Shown: positions 8,758 to 16,834 of the stretch, piece after piece | Numbering within the stretch: position 1 is the stretch's first letter | How the letters are laid out: each line of letters opens with the position of its first letter | Assembly: GCF_025506335.1 (NCBI RefSeq) | Contig: NZ_JANZYO010000002.1 | Location: forward strand, 234,221 to 298,220 | Direction of reading: 5' to 3' | DNA from: Mumia quercus | Lineage (GTDB): Bacteria > Actinomycetota > Actinomycetes > Propionibacteriales > Nocardioidaceae | DNA: 64,000 bases | Program-made: the position numbers and the translations under genes | The notes under the pieces: generated by a model | Seen by the model: the letters and a program-made list of their open reading frames with translations, nothing else | The model's database searches: none | What the model was told of the DNA's origin: nothing

Positions 8758-9204
8758 TCACGCCCCCGTTCGGTCGTCGAGCACGGGGTCGCTCTTCGTC
8801 CCCCCAGCGCGACTGCTGACGTCACGGATGCCGAGCCCGATGAGGATGAAGAGCAGGCCCACCGCCGCCGCCATCGCGGCCACGCCGAACGCGAGGACGG
8901 ACGTGAACAGCGACGCCTGCAGGAAGGCCGAGTCCATCGCGGTCTCGCGCAGCGGGTCCTCGCGGTCGAGCTCGGCGTACGTCTTCCCGCCAGTGATGTC
9001 GAGCGTGTGCTTGTCGATGACCTTCGCCTGGCAGTAGGCGCTGATCGGACCCCGGACCGGGTCACCTGCGGCGCAGTCGGCATCGTCGGCGACGGTGATC
9101 TTCTGGTCGGACAAGGTCGTGGAGACGACCACCCAGGTGGCGATCGAGGCCACGATCATCAGAGCACCCAGAATGATCGAGGCGATGGAGGCTGTCTTGC
9201 GCAT
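8758..9204 (-). CDS. Two-helix membrane protein, unknown function (often misnamed LigA in actinobacteria)
   Basis: The 148-residue product has a helix near residues 8-28, an extracellular region of about 70 residues with two cysteines (CAAGD and AYCQA) that could form a disulfide, a second helix around 95-120 and a short polar tail. The ATG at 9204 (MRKTASIAS) has GAAGG upstream. From memory, similar actinobacterial proteins are labelled aromatic ring-opening dioxygenase LigA in databases; nothing here resembles a dioxygenase. Function unknown. It stands alone, divergent from the acetyltransferase at 9354. Confidence 0.7.
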   Translation of the reverse strand: MRKTASIASIILGALMIVASIATWVVVSTTLSDQKITVADDADCAAGDPVRGPISAYCQAKVIDKHTLDITGGKTYAELDREDPLRETAMDSAFLQASLFTSVLAFGVAAMAAAVGLLFILIGLGIRDVSSRAGGTKSDPVLDDRTGA

Positions 9205-9353
9205 GACGGTCCCTTCGAAGGGTCGGATCTCGTTCTGCTGACACCTCTGACCTATCGCCGCGCACCGGCGCTGGCAATCCACCGCGCCGACGAGCGCGAT
9301 ACTGAGCCGCAAACGTGTTCGACCCGCGGCGGCGCCCTGCGTACGCTCGGCGG

Positions 9354-9920
9354 GTGCCTCTCCCCCGCGTCCGCATCGTGCACCTTCCCCCGTCAACGCT
9401 CGCCGCGCTGGCCGACGGCGACCTCCACGCCGCCAACGCGACCTCGCCCGTGCCGTTGTCCGAGGGGTTCGTCGCCGACAGCTTCCGGGCGGTCTGGCGG
9501 CTGCGGGCTCGCCAGGTCGTCGAGGACCCCGCCGCTGCCGCGTGGGTGACCGGCGCGGTCTGGGACGAGGACGCCGAGATCGCCGTCGGGCGGGCCGGGT
9601 TCCACGGACCGCCCGACGACGACGGGATGGTCGAGATCGGGTACGAGATCGATCCTCCGCACCGCCGCCGCGGCTACGCCCGGGCCGCCCTGGCGACGCT
9701 GGTGGACCGGGCCGACGCCGACCCGGCCGTCCAGGTCGTGCGCGTGACGATCGCCCCCGACAACACCGCGTCTCGCGACCTCGCGCTGCCGTACGGGTTC
9801 GTCCACGTCGGCGAGCAGTGGGACGAGGAGGACGGGCTCGAGCTCGTGTACGACAGGCCGGTACGCCGTCCTCAGCCGCGCCGTGCGTCGTCGCCGGTTC
9901 CCGGGGACTCGGCAGGGTAG
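9354..9920 (+). CDS. GNAT-family N-acetyltransferase
   Basis: A GCN5-related acetyltransferase of about 188 residues. The acetyl-CoA pyrophosphate-binding signature is visible in GYEIDPPHRRRGYARAAL, and the later VTIAPDNTASRDLALPYGF matches the usual GNAT strand-helix region that positions acetyl-CoA. The architecture resembles the RimJ/RimL-like group, but the substrate cannot be told. The frame is open to 9315, but I prefer the GTG at 9354 because TACGCT about eight bases upstream looks like the -10 of a leaderless promoter. The 3' end overlaps the convergent bestrophin-like gene by 49 nt. Confidence 0.8.
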   Translation: MPLPRVRIVHLPPSTLAALADGDLHAANATSPVPLSEGFVADSFRAVWRLRARQVVEDPAAAAWVTGAVWDEDAEIAVGRAGFHGPPDDDGMVEIGYEIDPPHRRRGYARAALATLVDRADADPAVQVVRVTIAPDNTASRDLALPYGFVHVGEQWDEEDGLELVYDRPVRRPQPRRASSPVPGDSAG

Positions 9921-10855
9921 CTCTCGACGATCTCGGCCGCAGCGGCGCGCGCCGCCTCCTCGTCGACCTCCGGCGCCTCGCCCGCCTCTGCCGCCTCGTC
10001 GGCCGCGGCCTGCGCCTCTTCGACCTCGGTGAGCCGCTCCTCGATGACCTCGGCGCGCGCGGCGACGTCGGCACCGGACAGGTCTCCGCTCGCCTCGCCC
10101 GCGTGCGCGTGCACCACGAACTCGGTCAGCAGGAAGAGGCTGACGTCGTCGTCCGTGCGCTCCTGGCCGACCTTGAACGGCTTGTCGATCACGTCGATGA
10201 TCCGCAGCAGGTAGACGAAGAAGAACGACAGGAACCCGACCGTCACCAGCGACTCGACGTACCCGCCCATGTCGGTGAACATCAGCATCACGAGGATGAT
10301 CGCGACGAGGCTGGTGATCATCGCCTTGGCCGACGGCAGGAACTCCTCGCGCTGGATGTGGTAGACCCGCAGCGTCGACTTGCGCAGCGCCGCCTGCTCC
10401 GAGCGCAGCCGGACGATGTAGTTGGCGGGGACGTCGGACTCCTCGAGCTCGAGCAGCGAGTCGCCCAGCTCCTCGACCGCGTTCTGGCACTCGCGCCCGG
10501 TCCCGTCGTTGATGTCGGCGCGCAGGCCGGTGACGACGGAGATCAGCCGCTGACGGAGGGTCGGCAGGTCGGGCTTGCCCCACACCGCGCTCATGGCCTC
10601 GCCCTCACGCAAGAACGTATAGAGGCTGGCGGCGACGTCGGTCGGCGCACGCTCGGCGTCGCGGTAGTCCGAGAGCGTCCCCGCGACGACGAGACCCATG
10701 ACGAACACGCCGCCGCCGATGATGCTCGAGGCCAGTGGCGTCGTCTCCATCCCCGTGACACCGACCGACCACAGGACGGCCCGGATGACGACCAGGACGG
10801 CGACGACGAGGATCGTCTCCCCCGCCACGCGATAGTTGCTCAGCAGACGCTTCAT
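9872..10855 (-). CDS. Bestrophin-like (DUF4239-type) membrane protein
   Basis: The 327-residue product has two N-terminal helices (about 11-30 and 40-60), a helical cytosolic stretch rich in charged residues, a second pair of helices near 190-235 and an acidic Ala/Glu-rich tail. The two hairpin pairs separated by a helical domain resemble the DUF4239 or bestrophin-like proteins of actinobacteria, possible anion channels. The start at 10855 (MKRLLSNYR) has GGGGGAG just upstream; an open frame continues to 10945 but lacks such a site. The acidic tail lies antisense to the acetyltransferase end. Channel activity is inference. Confidence 0.65.
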   Translation of the reverse strand: MKRLLSNYRVAGETILVVAVLVVIRAVLWSVGVTGMETTPLASSIIGGGVFVMGLVVAGTLSDYRDAERAPTDVAASLYTFLREGEAMSAVWGKPDLPTLRQRLISVVTGLRADINDGTGRECQNAVEELGDSLLELEESDVPANYIVRLRSEQAALRKSTLRVYHIQREEFLPSAKAMITSLVAIILVMLMFTDMGGYVESLVTVGFLSFFFVYLLRIIDVIDKPFKVGQERTDDDVSLFLLTEFVVHAHAGEASGDLSGADVAARAEVIEERLTEVEEAQAAADEAAEAGEAPEVDEEAARAAAAEIVESYPAESPGTGDDARRG

Positions 10856-10941
10856 TGCTCCCCCGATGGATGTGTTTGCTCCTGCGAACGACACCCTAGG
10901 GGCTGGCGGACGACCGCGCCGGAAACCGTCGTCCTCGCGGG

Positions 10942-11373
10942 TCACCGCACCAGCGGAGCCACCACCGTACGGATCGCGTCCGGCACCGGCGTGACCTCGC
11001 GGCCCGCGCGGGTGACGTAGACGTGGACGAACCGCCCGATCGCGGCGGGCTCTGGCACCTCGCCCTGGAAGAGCCCGATCTCGTAGACGATCGAGGAGGT
11101 GCCGAGCTTCTCGACCGCGAGCCCGACCTCGACGTCCGCCGGGAAGCCGAGCTCGCGCTTGAACCGGCAGCCGGTCTCGACCACGAGCCCGATCGCGTCG
11201 AGCCGACGGATGTCGGTGCCGGTCGCCTCGATGAGGTAGCCGTTCACCGCCGTGTCGAAGTACGAGTAGTACGTCACGTTGTTCACGTGGCCGTACACGT
11301 CCTCGTCGGACCAGCGCGTCGTGATCCGTCGCAGCACCGGGAAGTCGTCGCGTGTCGGGAGAGTCTCGCTCAC
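10942..11373 (-). CDS. Acyl-CoA thioesterase (4HBT hotdog fold)
   Basis: A 143-residue hotdog-fold thioesterase. The segment TTRWSDEDVYGHVNNVTYYSYFD carries the 4-hydroxybenzoyl-CoA thioesterase signature, with an acidic residue and the GHVNN turn. These enzymes hydrolyse acyl-CoA thioesters; the acyl group is not predictable. It follows smc on the same strand after 17 nt and precedes the bestrophin-like gene, so it may be read through from smc, though there is no obvious functional link. Confidence 0.85.
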   Translation of the reverse strand: MSETLPTRDDFPVLRRITTRWSDEDVYGHVNNVTYYSYFDTAVNGYLIEATGTDIRRLDAIGLVVETGCRFKRELGFPADVEVGLAVEKLGTSSIVYEIGLFQGEVPEPAAIGRFVHVYVTRAGREVTPVPDAIRTVVAPLVR

Positions 11374-11390
11374 GCGCCGACGATAGCGGC

Positions 11391-14300
11391 CTAGGCCGGC
11401 TCGGCCTCGCGCATCCGCTGACTGATCACGGCCGAGACGCCGTCACCGCGCATCGACACGCCGTACAGGGCGTCGGCGACCTCCATCGTGCGCTTCTGGT
11501 GCGTGATCACGATGAGCTGGCTGTTCTCGCGCAGCTCCTCGTAGATCTCGAGCAGACGTCCGAGGTTGGTGTCGTCGAGCGCCGCCTCGACCTCGTCGAG
11601 GATGTAGAACGGGCTGGGCCGTGCCTTGAACAGCGCCACCAGGAAGGCGACCGCGACCAGCGACCGCTCGCCACCGGAGAGCAGCGACAGGCGCTTCACC
11701 TTCTTGCCCGGGGGACGCGCCTCGACCTCGATGCCGGTCGTGAGCATGGACGACGGGTCGGTGAGGACCAGCCGCCCCTCGCCGCCGGGGAACAGGCGCG
11801 AGAACACGCCCTCGAACTCGCGGCTCACGTCCTCCCAGGCGCTGGTGAACACCTGCTCCACGCGCTGGTCGACCTCGGTCACGATGTCGAGGAGGTCCTT
11901 GCGGGTCTTGCGGAGGTCCTCGAGCTGCTCCGAGAGGAACTTGTGCCGCTCCTCGAGCGCCGAGAACTCCTCCAGCGCCAGCGGGTTGATCTTGCCCAGC
12001 AGCGCGAGGGCCTTCTCGGCGGCCTTGAGCCGCTTCTCCTGCTCGGACCTCACGTACGGGACCGGCTCGGGGTCGGGCTCGTCCTCGGCGGCGTCGGCCG
12101 GACGGGGTACGGGCACGAGCGCCTCAGGTCCGTACTCCGCGACGAGCGCGTCGGCCTCGATGCCGATCTCCTCCAGCGCCCGCGTCTCCAGCGCCTCGAT
12201 CCGCAGCCGCTGCTCGGCACGGGCGACCTCGTCGCGGTGCACCGAGTCGGTCAGGCGCGCGAGCTCGACGGAGAGGTCGCGCAGCTGTCGTCGTACGTCG
12301 GCGAGCTTCTGCTCACGCTCGGCCCGAGCCGACGTGATCGCGTCCCGCGCCGTCTTGGCCGCGGCGAGCGACACCGCGAGGTGCTCCAGGACCACCTGCG
12401 TCGCCTCGCCCACCGCCCGCGCGGCGGCACCCTCGCGGCGCATGCGCTCGCGTCGGGCACGGTCACGCTCGCGCGCGGCACGCTCCTCGGCGGCGCGACG
12501 GCGCAGCCCTGCGGCACGGCCGGAGATCGCGCGGGCGCGCTCCTCGCTCGTCCGGAGGGCGAGGCGTGCCTCGGTCTCCTCGGCGCGCCGCTGCTTCGCG
12601 ACCTCCCCGAGCTGGTCGAGAGGAGCGGTGTCGGGCTCCTCCTCGGGAGCGCTCTCGGCGTCGGCCAGCCGCTGCTCGAGCGAGGCGAGCCCGGACGACG
12701 CATCGTCGCGGGCCTTCTGCGCGTTCGCGATGGCCTGCGCGAGACGTGCCGCCTCGTCGCGGGCCGCCTTCACCGTCGAGCCGAGCTGGGCAAGCTTCTC
12801 GGTGAGGGCGTTGGCCTTCGCCTCCGACTCGCGCCGCTTCGCCGTCGCGACGTCGAGCCGCTGCTTGGCCTCGTCGCGCTGCGTCTTCAGGCGGGCGACC
12901 TCGGCGTCGAGCTCCGTACGACGTCGCGCCACGTCGCGCAGCCCTTCGGCAGCGTGGTCGACGGCCGCCTGCACTTCGATGAGGCTCGGGACGTCCTGGG
13001 ACCCGCCGGCGACGTAGTGGCTGCCGACGACGTCTCCGTCGCGGGTCACCGCCGTCACCGACGGCTCGCGCTCGACGAGGTCACGGGCCGCGGCGAGGTC
13101 GTCGACGACCGCGACCCGGTCGAGGAGGCGGCCCAGCGCGGCGAGCACGCCCCTGGGCGCCTCGACGACGTCGACCGCGTACGCGGCACCGCCGGGCAGT
13201 GCCGGCCAGCCACTCCGCACAGGCTCGGGCGCCGACCCCACGACGAGGCCCGCGCGCCCGTCCTCGCTCGTCTTGAGCGCGTCGACGGCGGTCAGTGCGG
13301 TCCGGAGGTCGTCGACGGCGACGGCATCGGCGGCAGGGCCGAGGGCAGCGGCGACCGCAGCCTCGTAGCCGGTCCGTACGGTGACGACGGCGGCGACGGA
13401 GCCCAGGACACCGCCCAGGCGCTCGGCAGCCCCGAGGACCGCTCCCGCGCCGTCCTTGCGGGAGAGGCCCATCTCGAGGGCCTCCTTGCGCGCCTCGAGC
13501 CCGGCGCGCTCGCGGTCGGCGGCGTGCACCGCGTCCGTGGTCTTGGCGAGCTGGTCGGTGAGGTCGGCGAGCGCAGCCTCGGCGCCCTCGATCTCGGCGG
13601 TGAGGCCGGTCTCGCCGGAGTCGAGCCCGGCCACCTGCGTCTCCGCGACGGTGAACTCGTGCTGGGCACGCTCGGCGCGCTTCTCAGCGAGGTCGCGGTT
13701 CTCCTCGAGCCGGCCGATCTCCTCCTCGGCCGCGAGCACGCGCGTCCGCAGGGTGTTGACCTGCCCCGTCAGACGGGCCAGGCCCTCTCGACGGTCGGAC
13801 GCGGCGCGCAGGAGGTCGGCGATGCGCCGCTCCTCCGCCTGGTACGCAGCCTCGGCGGCCTTGCGTACGGCGATGGCGTCCTCGAGGCCCTTCTCGGCGC
13901 CGGCGACCTCCTCGGAGATCGCCTTCTCCTGAGCCTCGAAGCGGCCGGCCTCCTCCTCGAGCTCCTCGGGGTCCCGGCCCCGGCGCTCGTCGGTCGGCAT
14001 CGCGGCGGCGTTGCGCACCCGCTCGGCGGCGAGGCTTGCCGTGCCCTGGACGCGGTCACGGAGGTTGTTCAGGCCGTACCAGGTGTCCTGGGCGGCCTGG
14101 AGCCGCGGCGCGTCCTCGCGCAGCGCGTCCTCGAGCGCGGCCTCCTCGGTACGCATGGCGGCGACGGAGCCTTCGACCGCGGTCCGCTTCAGCCGCAGGG
14201 CCTCCTCGTCCGCGAGCTCTGACTGCAGCTGCTCGCGCGCCCGCACGACGTCGTCGGCGAGGAGACGGGCTCGCGCGTCACGGACGTCGGCCTGGACGAC

Positions 14301-14948
14301 GGCGGCCTTGCGGGCCACCTCGGCCTGCCGCCCGAGAGGCTTGAGCTGGCGGCGGATCTCGGCGAGGAGGTCCTGGAGCCGCGTCAGGTTGCCCTCGGTG
14401 GCCTCGAGCTTGCGGAGCGCCTTCTCCTTGCGCTTGCGGTGCTTGAGGACGCCCGCCGCCTCTTCGACGAAGCCGCGACGGTCCTCCGGCGAGGCGTGCA
14501 GGACCGAGTCGAGCTGGCCCTGGCCGACGATGACGTGCATCTCCCGACCGATGCCGGAGTCGCTGAGGAGCTCCTGGACGTCGAGGAGACGACAGTGGTT
14601 GCCGTTGATGGCGTACTCGGAGCCGCCGTTGCGGAACATCGTCCGCGAGATCGTGACCTCGGCGTAGTCGATCGGCAGCGCGCCGTCGGAGTTGTCGATC
14701 GTGAGGACGACCTCGGCACGGCCCAGCGGGGCGCGGCCGGAGGTGCCGGCGAAGATGACGTCCTCCATCTTGCCGCCACGCAGGGACTTCGCTCCCTGCT
14801 CGCCCATGACCCACGCGAGGGCGTCGACGACGTTGGACTTGCCGGAGCCGTTGGGTCCGACGACACAGGTGATGCCGGGCTCGAGCTGGAGGTGGGTGGC
14901 GGACGCGAAGGACTTGAACCCACGCAGCGTCAGGCTCTTGAGGTGCAA
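11391..14948 (-). CDS. smc: Chromosome segregation protein SMC
   Basis: SMC is the core ATPase of bacterial condensin and acts with ScpA/ScpB to compact and segregate chromosomes. The 1185-residue product has Walker A GPNGSGKSN at residues 31-39, two long coiled coils, a Gly/Ala-rich hinge around 500-660, the signature LLSGGERSL near residue 1090 and Walker B YILDEVEAALDD near 1120. Length is normal. The best start is a TTG at 14948 (reading MHLKSLTLRGFKSF): AAGGAG sits six bases upstream, and no in-frame ATG or GTG is nearer. In mycobacteria smc and ftsY are adjacent; here about 10 kb including the cyd operon lies between them on the same strand. Confidence 0.96.
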   Translation of the reverse strand: MHLKSLTLRGFKSFASATHLQLEPGITCVVGPNGSGKSNVVDALAWVMGEQGAKSLRGGKMEDVIFAGTSGRAPLGRAEVVLTIDNSDGALPIDYAEVTISRTMFRNGGSEYAINGNHCRLLDVQELLSDSGIGREMHVIVGQGQLDSVLHASPEDRRGFVEEAAGVLKHRKRKEKALRKLEATEGNLTRLQDLLAEIRRQLKPLGRQAEVARKAAVVQADVRDARARLLADDVVRAREQLQSELADEEALRLKRTAVEGSVAAMRTEEAALEDALREDAPRLQAAQDTWYGLNNLRDRVQGTASLAAERVRNAAAMPTDERRGRDPEELEEEAGRFEAQEKAISEEVAGAEKGLEDAIAVRKAAEAAYQAEERRIADLLRAASDRREGLARLTGQVNTLRTRVLAAEEEIGRLEENRDLAEKRAERAQHEFTVAETQVAGLDSGETGLTAEIEGAEAALADLTDQLAKTTDAVHAADRERAGLEARKEALEMGLSRKDGAGAVLGAAERLGGVLGSVAAVVTVRTGYEAAVAAALGPAADAVAVDDLRTALTAVDALKTSEDGRAGLVVGSAPEPVRSGWPALPGGAAYAVDVVEAPRGVLAALGRLLDRVAVVDDLAAARDLVEREPSVTAVTRDGDVVGSHYVAGGSQDVPSLIEVQAAVDHAAEGLRDVARRRTELDAEVARLKTQRDEAKQRLDVATAKRRESEAKANALTEKLAQLGSTVKAARDEAARLAQAIANAQKARDDASSGLASLEQRLADAESAPEEEPDTAPLDQLGEVAKQRRAEETEARLALRTSEERARAISGRAAGLRRRAAEERAARERDRARRERMRREGAAARAVGEATQVVLEHLAVSLAAAKTARDAITSARAEREQKLADVRRQLRDLSVELARLTDSVHRDEVARAEQRLRIEALETRALEEIGIEADALVAEYGPEALVPVPRPADAAEDEPDPEPVPYVRSEQEKRLKAAEKALALLGKINPLALEEFSALEERHKFLSEQLEDLRKTRKDLLDIVTEVDQRVEQVFTSAWEDVSREFEGVFSRLFPGGEGRLVLTDPSSMLTTGIEVEARPPGKKVKRLSLLSGGERSLVAVAFLVALFKARPSPFYILDEVEAALDDTNLGRLLEIYEELRENSQLIVITHQKRTMEVADALYGVSMRGDGVSAVISQRMREAEPA

Positions 14949-15111
14949 GCCATGCTCCTTCGCACGACGACGGTCGGACGGCGCTGAGGTGCAGCCGGGC
15001 GGCTGCGGGCAGCGGGGAAGGATGCCGGTCTCAGCGTAGGTGACCGACGGGGGTCGTCCGTCGCGCCACGCCCGGACCGCGCGACATCGCTCGCGCGCCG
15101 GGAACCGCGGA

Positions 15112-15309
15112 TCAGGAGCCGGCGGGCTCGAGGAGATCGGCGGTCGAGAGGTCCACGCGACCGAGGTCGGAGGAGCCTGCCAGCTCGTCGTTCTCGTGCT
15201 TGAGCCGGATCACCTCGGCCTCGAGCTCGGCGATGCGGCGTCGGAGCTGCGCTTCGCGGGCCTGGTGGACGTTCGGCGTCGCCACGTATCCGAGGAGAGC
15301 CTTAGCCAT
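15112..15309 (-). CDS. Small coiled-coil protein, unknown function
   Basis: A 65-residue protein beginning MAKALLGYVATPN and continuing as a charged heptad-like helix (about residues 17-44, REAQLRRRIAELEAEVIRLK), then an acidic tail. The start at 15309 has GAAGGA about seven bases upstream; the frame is open for 39 more codons, but that part is compositionally non-coding. Small actinobacterial proteins of this shape are common and of unknown function. It lies upstream of smc on the same strand, with a 163-nt gap. Confidence 0.7.
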   Translation of the reverse strand: MAKALLGYVATPNVHQAREAQLRRRIAELEAEVIRLKHENDELAGSSDLGRVDLSTADLLEPAGS

Positions 15310-15452
15310 CGGAATCCTTCGCATCGGGAGTGGTCGGGTCGGCGCACACACCGATCCGGCGAGGACGAGCCGGGACGGCGGACTACGCCGTCTCCCAGTG
15401 TCGCACCGACGGGGCAATCGGGTCAATGTGGCCTTGCCCTCCCCCTCCTTCG

Positions 15453-15515
15453 CCCGCGAGTCACTCCCGGCCCGGCGGCGGGTGACTCGCGGGTGCGCCA
15501 GGAGTGACTCGCGGC
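15453..15515. repeat. Hairpin with a third repeat copy, possible dispersed element
   Basis: CCCGCGAGTCAC at 15453-15464 pairs perfectly with GTGACTCGCGGG at 15482-15493. A third copy of GTGACTCGCGG lies at 15504-15514 in direct orientation. The remainder of 15310-15579 holds the ROK promoter and operator and no gene. There is no T-run, so a simple terminator is doubtful. The arrangement of one inverted and one direct copy suggests a small palindromic intergenic repeat. Confidence 0.5.
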
Positions 15516-15543
15516 GTGGGAGGTAACGAATTCGCGACAGTGG

Positions 15544-15577
15544 TTGACGAAGGTTTGTTAGTACGCTGAACTAACAA
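15544..15577 (+). promoter_or_regulatory. Promoter and perfect palindromic operator of the ROK regulator
   Basis: TTGTTAGT at 15555-15562 and ACTAACAA at 15570-15577 form a perfect 8-7-8 inverted repeat ending two bases before the GTG start at 15580. A -35-like TTGACG is at 15544-15549 and a -10-like TGAACT lies 17 bases further on, inside the repeat. A ROK repressor bound here would block its own promoter; the same site is likely to be repeated at its targets. Confidence 0.7.
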
Positions 15578-15579
15578 CT

Positions 15580-16752
15580 GTGATCCAGCCGACAGACGCC
15601 TCGCGGGAAGCACGGACGGTCCCCCCGTTGCGCCAGCGGCCGTCGCGCCGGGCGACCGAGAAGGTCCTCGCGTCCGACACCCGCCGCCACCACCTGTCGC
15701 TGATCCTCCAGTGCCTCGCCGACGAGGGCCCGCTGAGCCGCGCCGACCTCTCCCGCGCGACGGCTCTCACCCGCGTCACCGTCTCCGACCTCGTCAACGA
15801 GCTGCTCGCCGACGGCCTCGTGCGCGAGCTCGGCACCAAGCCCGGCGCCCGTCCCGGCAAGCCCGCGACACTGCTCGGCCTCGTCCACGACGCCGCCCTC
15901 ATCGTCGCGCTCGACCTCTCTGACGACACCGTGCTGCAGGGGGCGCTGCTGGCACTGGACGGCGAGATCGTCTCGCGGCACTCCGTCCCCCTCGGCGACG
16001 CGCGTGGCGACTCGGCGGTGGACCGCGTGGTCGAGCTGGTCCGCGCCCTCGTCGACGCGTCCGCCCGGCCCGTCCTGGGCGTGGGCATCGGCACGCCGGG
16101 CGTGGTCGACGACGCCGGCGTCGTCCTCCAGGCGCCCAACCTCGACTGGTACGACCTGCCGCTGGCCGAGACGGTCGGGGCCCGGGTGGGACTTCCGGTC
16201 TCGGTCGCCAACGACGCCAACATCGCCGCGCTGGCGGAATGCACGTTCGGAGCCGGCGACGCCGACGGCCTGCTGCTCGTCGCGGTCGGCCACGGCGTCG
16301 GTGGCGGCATCCTCATGGACGGCACGGTCCTGGGCGGGCCGCTGCTGTCCGCCGGAGAGATCGGCCACGTGGTCGTCGAGCCGGACGGCGCTCCCTGCGC
16401 GTGCGGCAACCGCGGTTGTCTCGAGACCGTCCTCGCCGTCCCCCACCTGCGAACCCGTCTCGCCACTGCCAGCGCCAACGCGGTCGAGTCCGAGCTGCGC
16501 GCGGTCGGCGCGACGCTCGGCACGGTCCTCGCTCCCATCGTCACGACCCTCGGCGTCACCGACGTCGTGCTCTACGGCCCCGCCGAGCTGCTCGACGGTC
16601 CTCTCCTGGAGGCCGCGCGCGACACGGTGACGGCGCGGAGCATGCCGGCGATCGCCGAGCACCTCGACGTGCGGATGGCGTCGCTCGCACGCGACGTCGT
16701 CCTCACGGGCGCAGCGGCGCAGGTCCGCTACGCCCAGCTAGGGGTCGTCTGA
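15580..16752 (+). CDS. ROK-family transcriptional regulator (NagC-like)
   Basis: The 390-residue product has an N-terminal winged helix (about residues 38-85, with SRADLSRATALTRVTVSDLV) fused to a ROK sugar-binding domain. The GVGGGIL loop and the zinc site CACGNRGCLE (near residue 272) are present. NagC/Mlc-type ROK regulators bind amino sugars or their phosphates and repress uptake genes. It stands directly upstream of a lipoprotein-permease-NagZ-kinase-NagB cluster, so GlcNAc or a derivative is the likely effector. A perfect palindrome sits on its own promoter. The GTG start lies immediately after that palindrome. Confidence 0.85.
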   Translation: MIQPTDASREARTVPPLRQRPSRRATEKVLASDTRRHHLSLILQCLADEGPLSRADLSRATALTRVTVSDLVNELLADGLVRELGTKPGARPGKPATLLGLVHDAALIVALDLSDDTVLQGALLALDGEIVSRHSVPLGDARGDSAVDRVVELVRALVDASARPVLGVGIGTPGVVDDAGVVLQAPNLDWYDLPLAETVGARVGLPVSVANDANIAALAECTFGAGDADGLLLVAVGHGVGGGILMDGTVLGGPLLSAGEIGHVVVEPDGAPCACGNRGCLETVLAVPHLRTRLATASANAVESELRAVGATLGTVLAPIVTTLGVTDVVLYGPAELLDGPLLEAARDTVTARSMPAIAEHLDVRMASLARDVVLTGAAAQVRYAQLGVV

Positions 16753-16834
16753 GACGAGCCCTCCCCGCTCCTCTCGTACGACTCTCCCCCCGGAAGGCCT
16801 TCCCCCGAGGCCGTCACCCCTGAAGGAAGACACC

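Noticed and set aside
8758-9204. Aromatic ring-opening dioxygenase LigA
   Set aside because: Similar proteins carry this label, but this is a two-helix membrane protein with no dioxygenase motif.
11352-14222. 956-codon open frame on the plus strand
   Set aside because: It is exactly antisense to smc and shows the Leu/Arg/Gly-rich composition of a GC-rich shadow frame; smc has full family motifs.
15453-15515. CRISPR array
   Set aside because: Only three short units, one inverted, with irregular spacing and no cas genes in the window.
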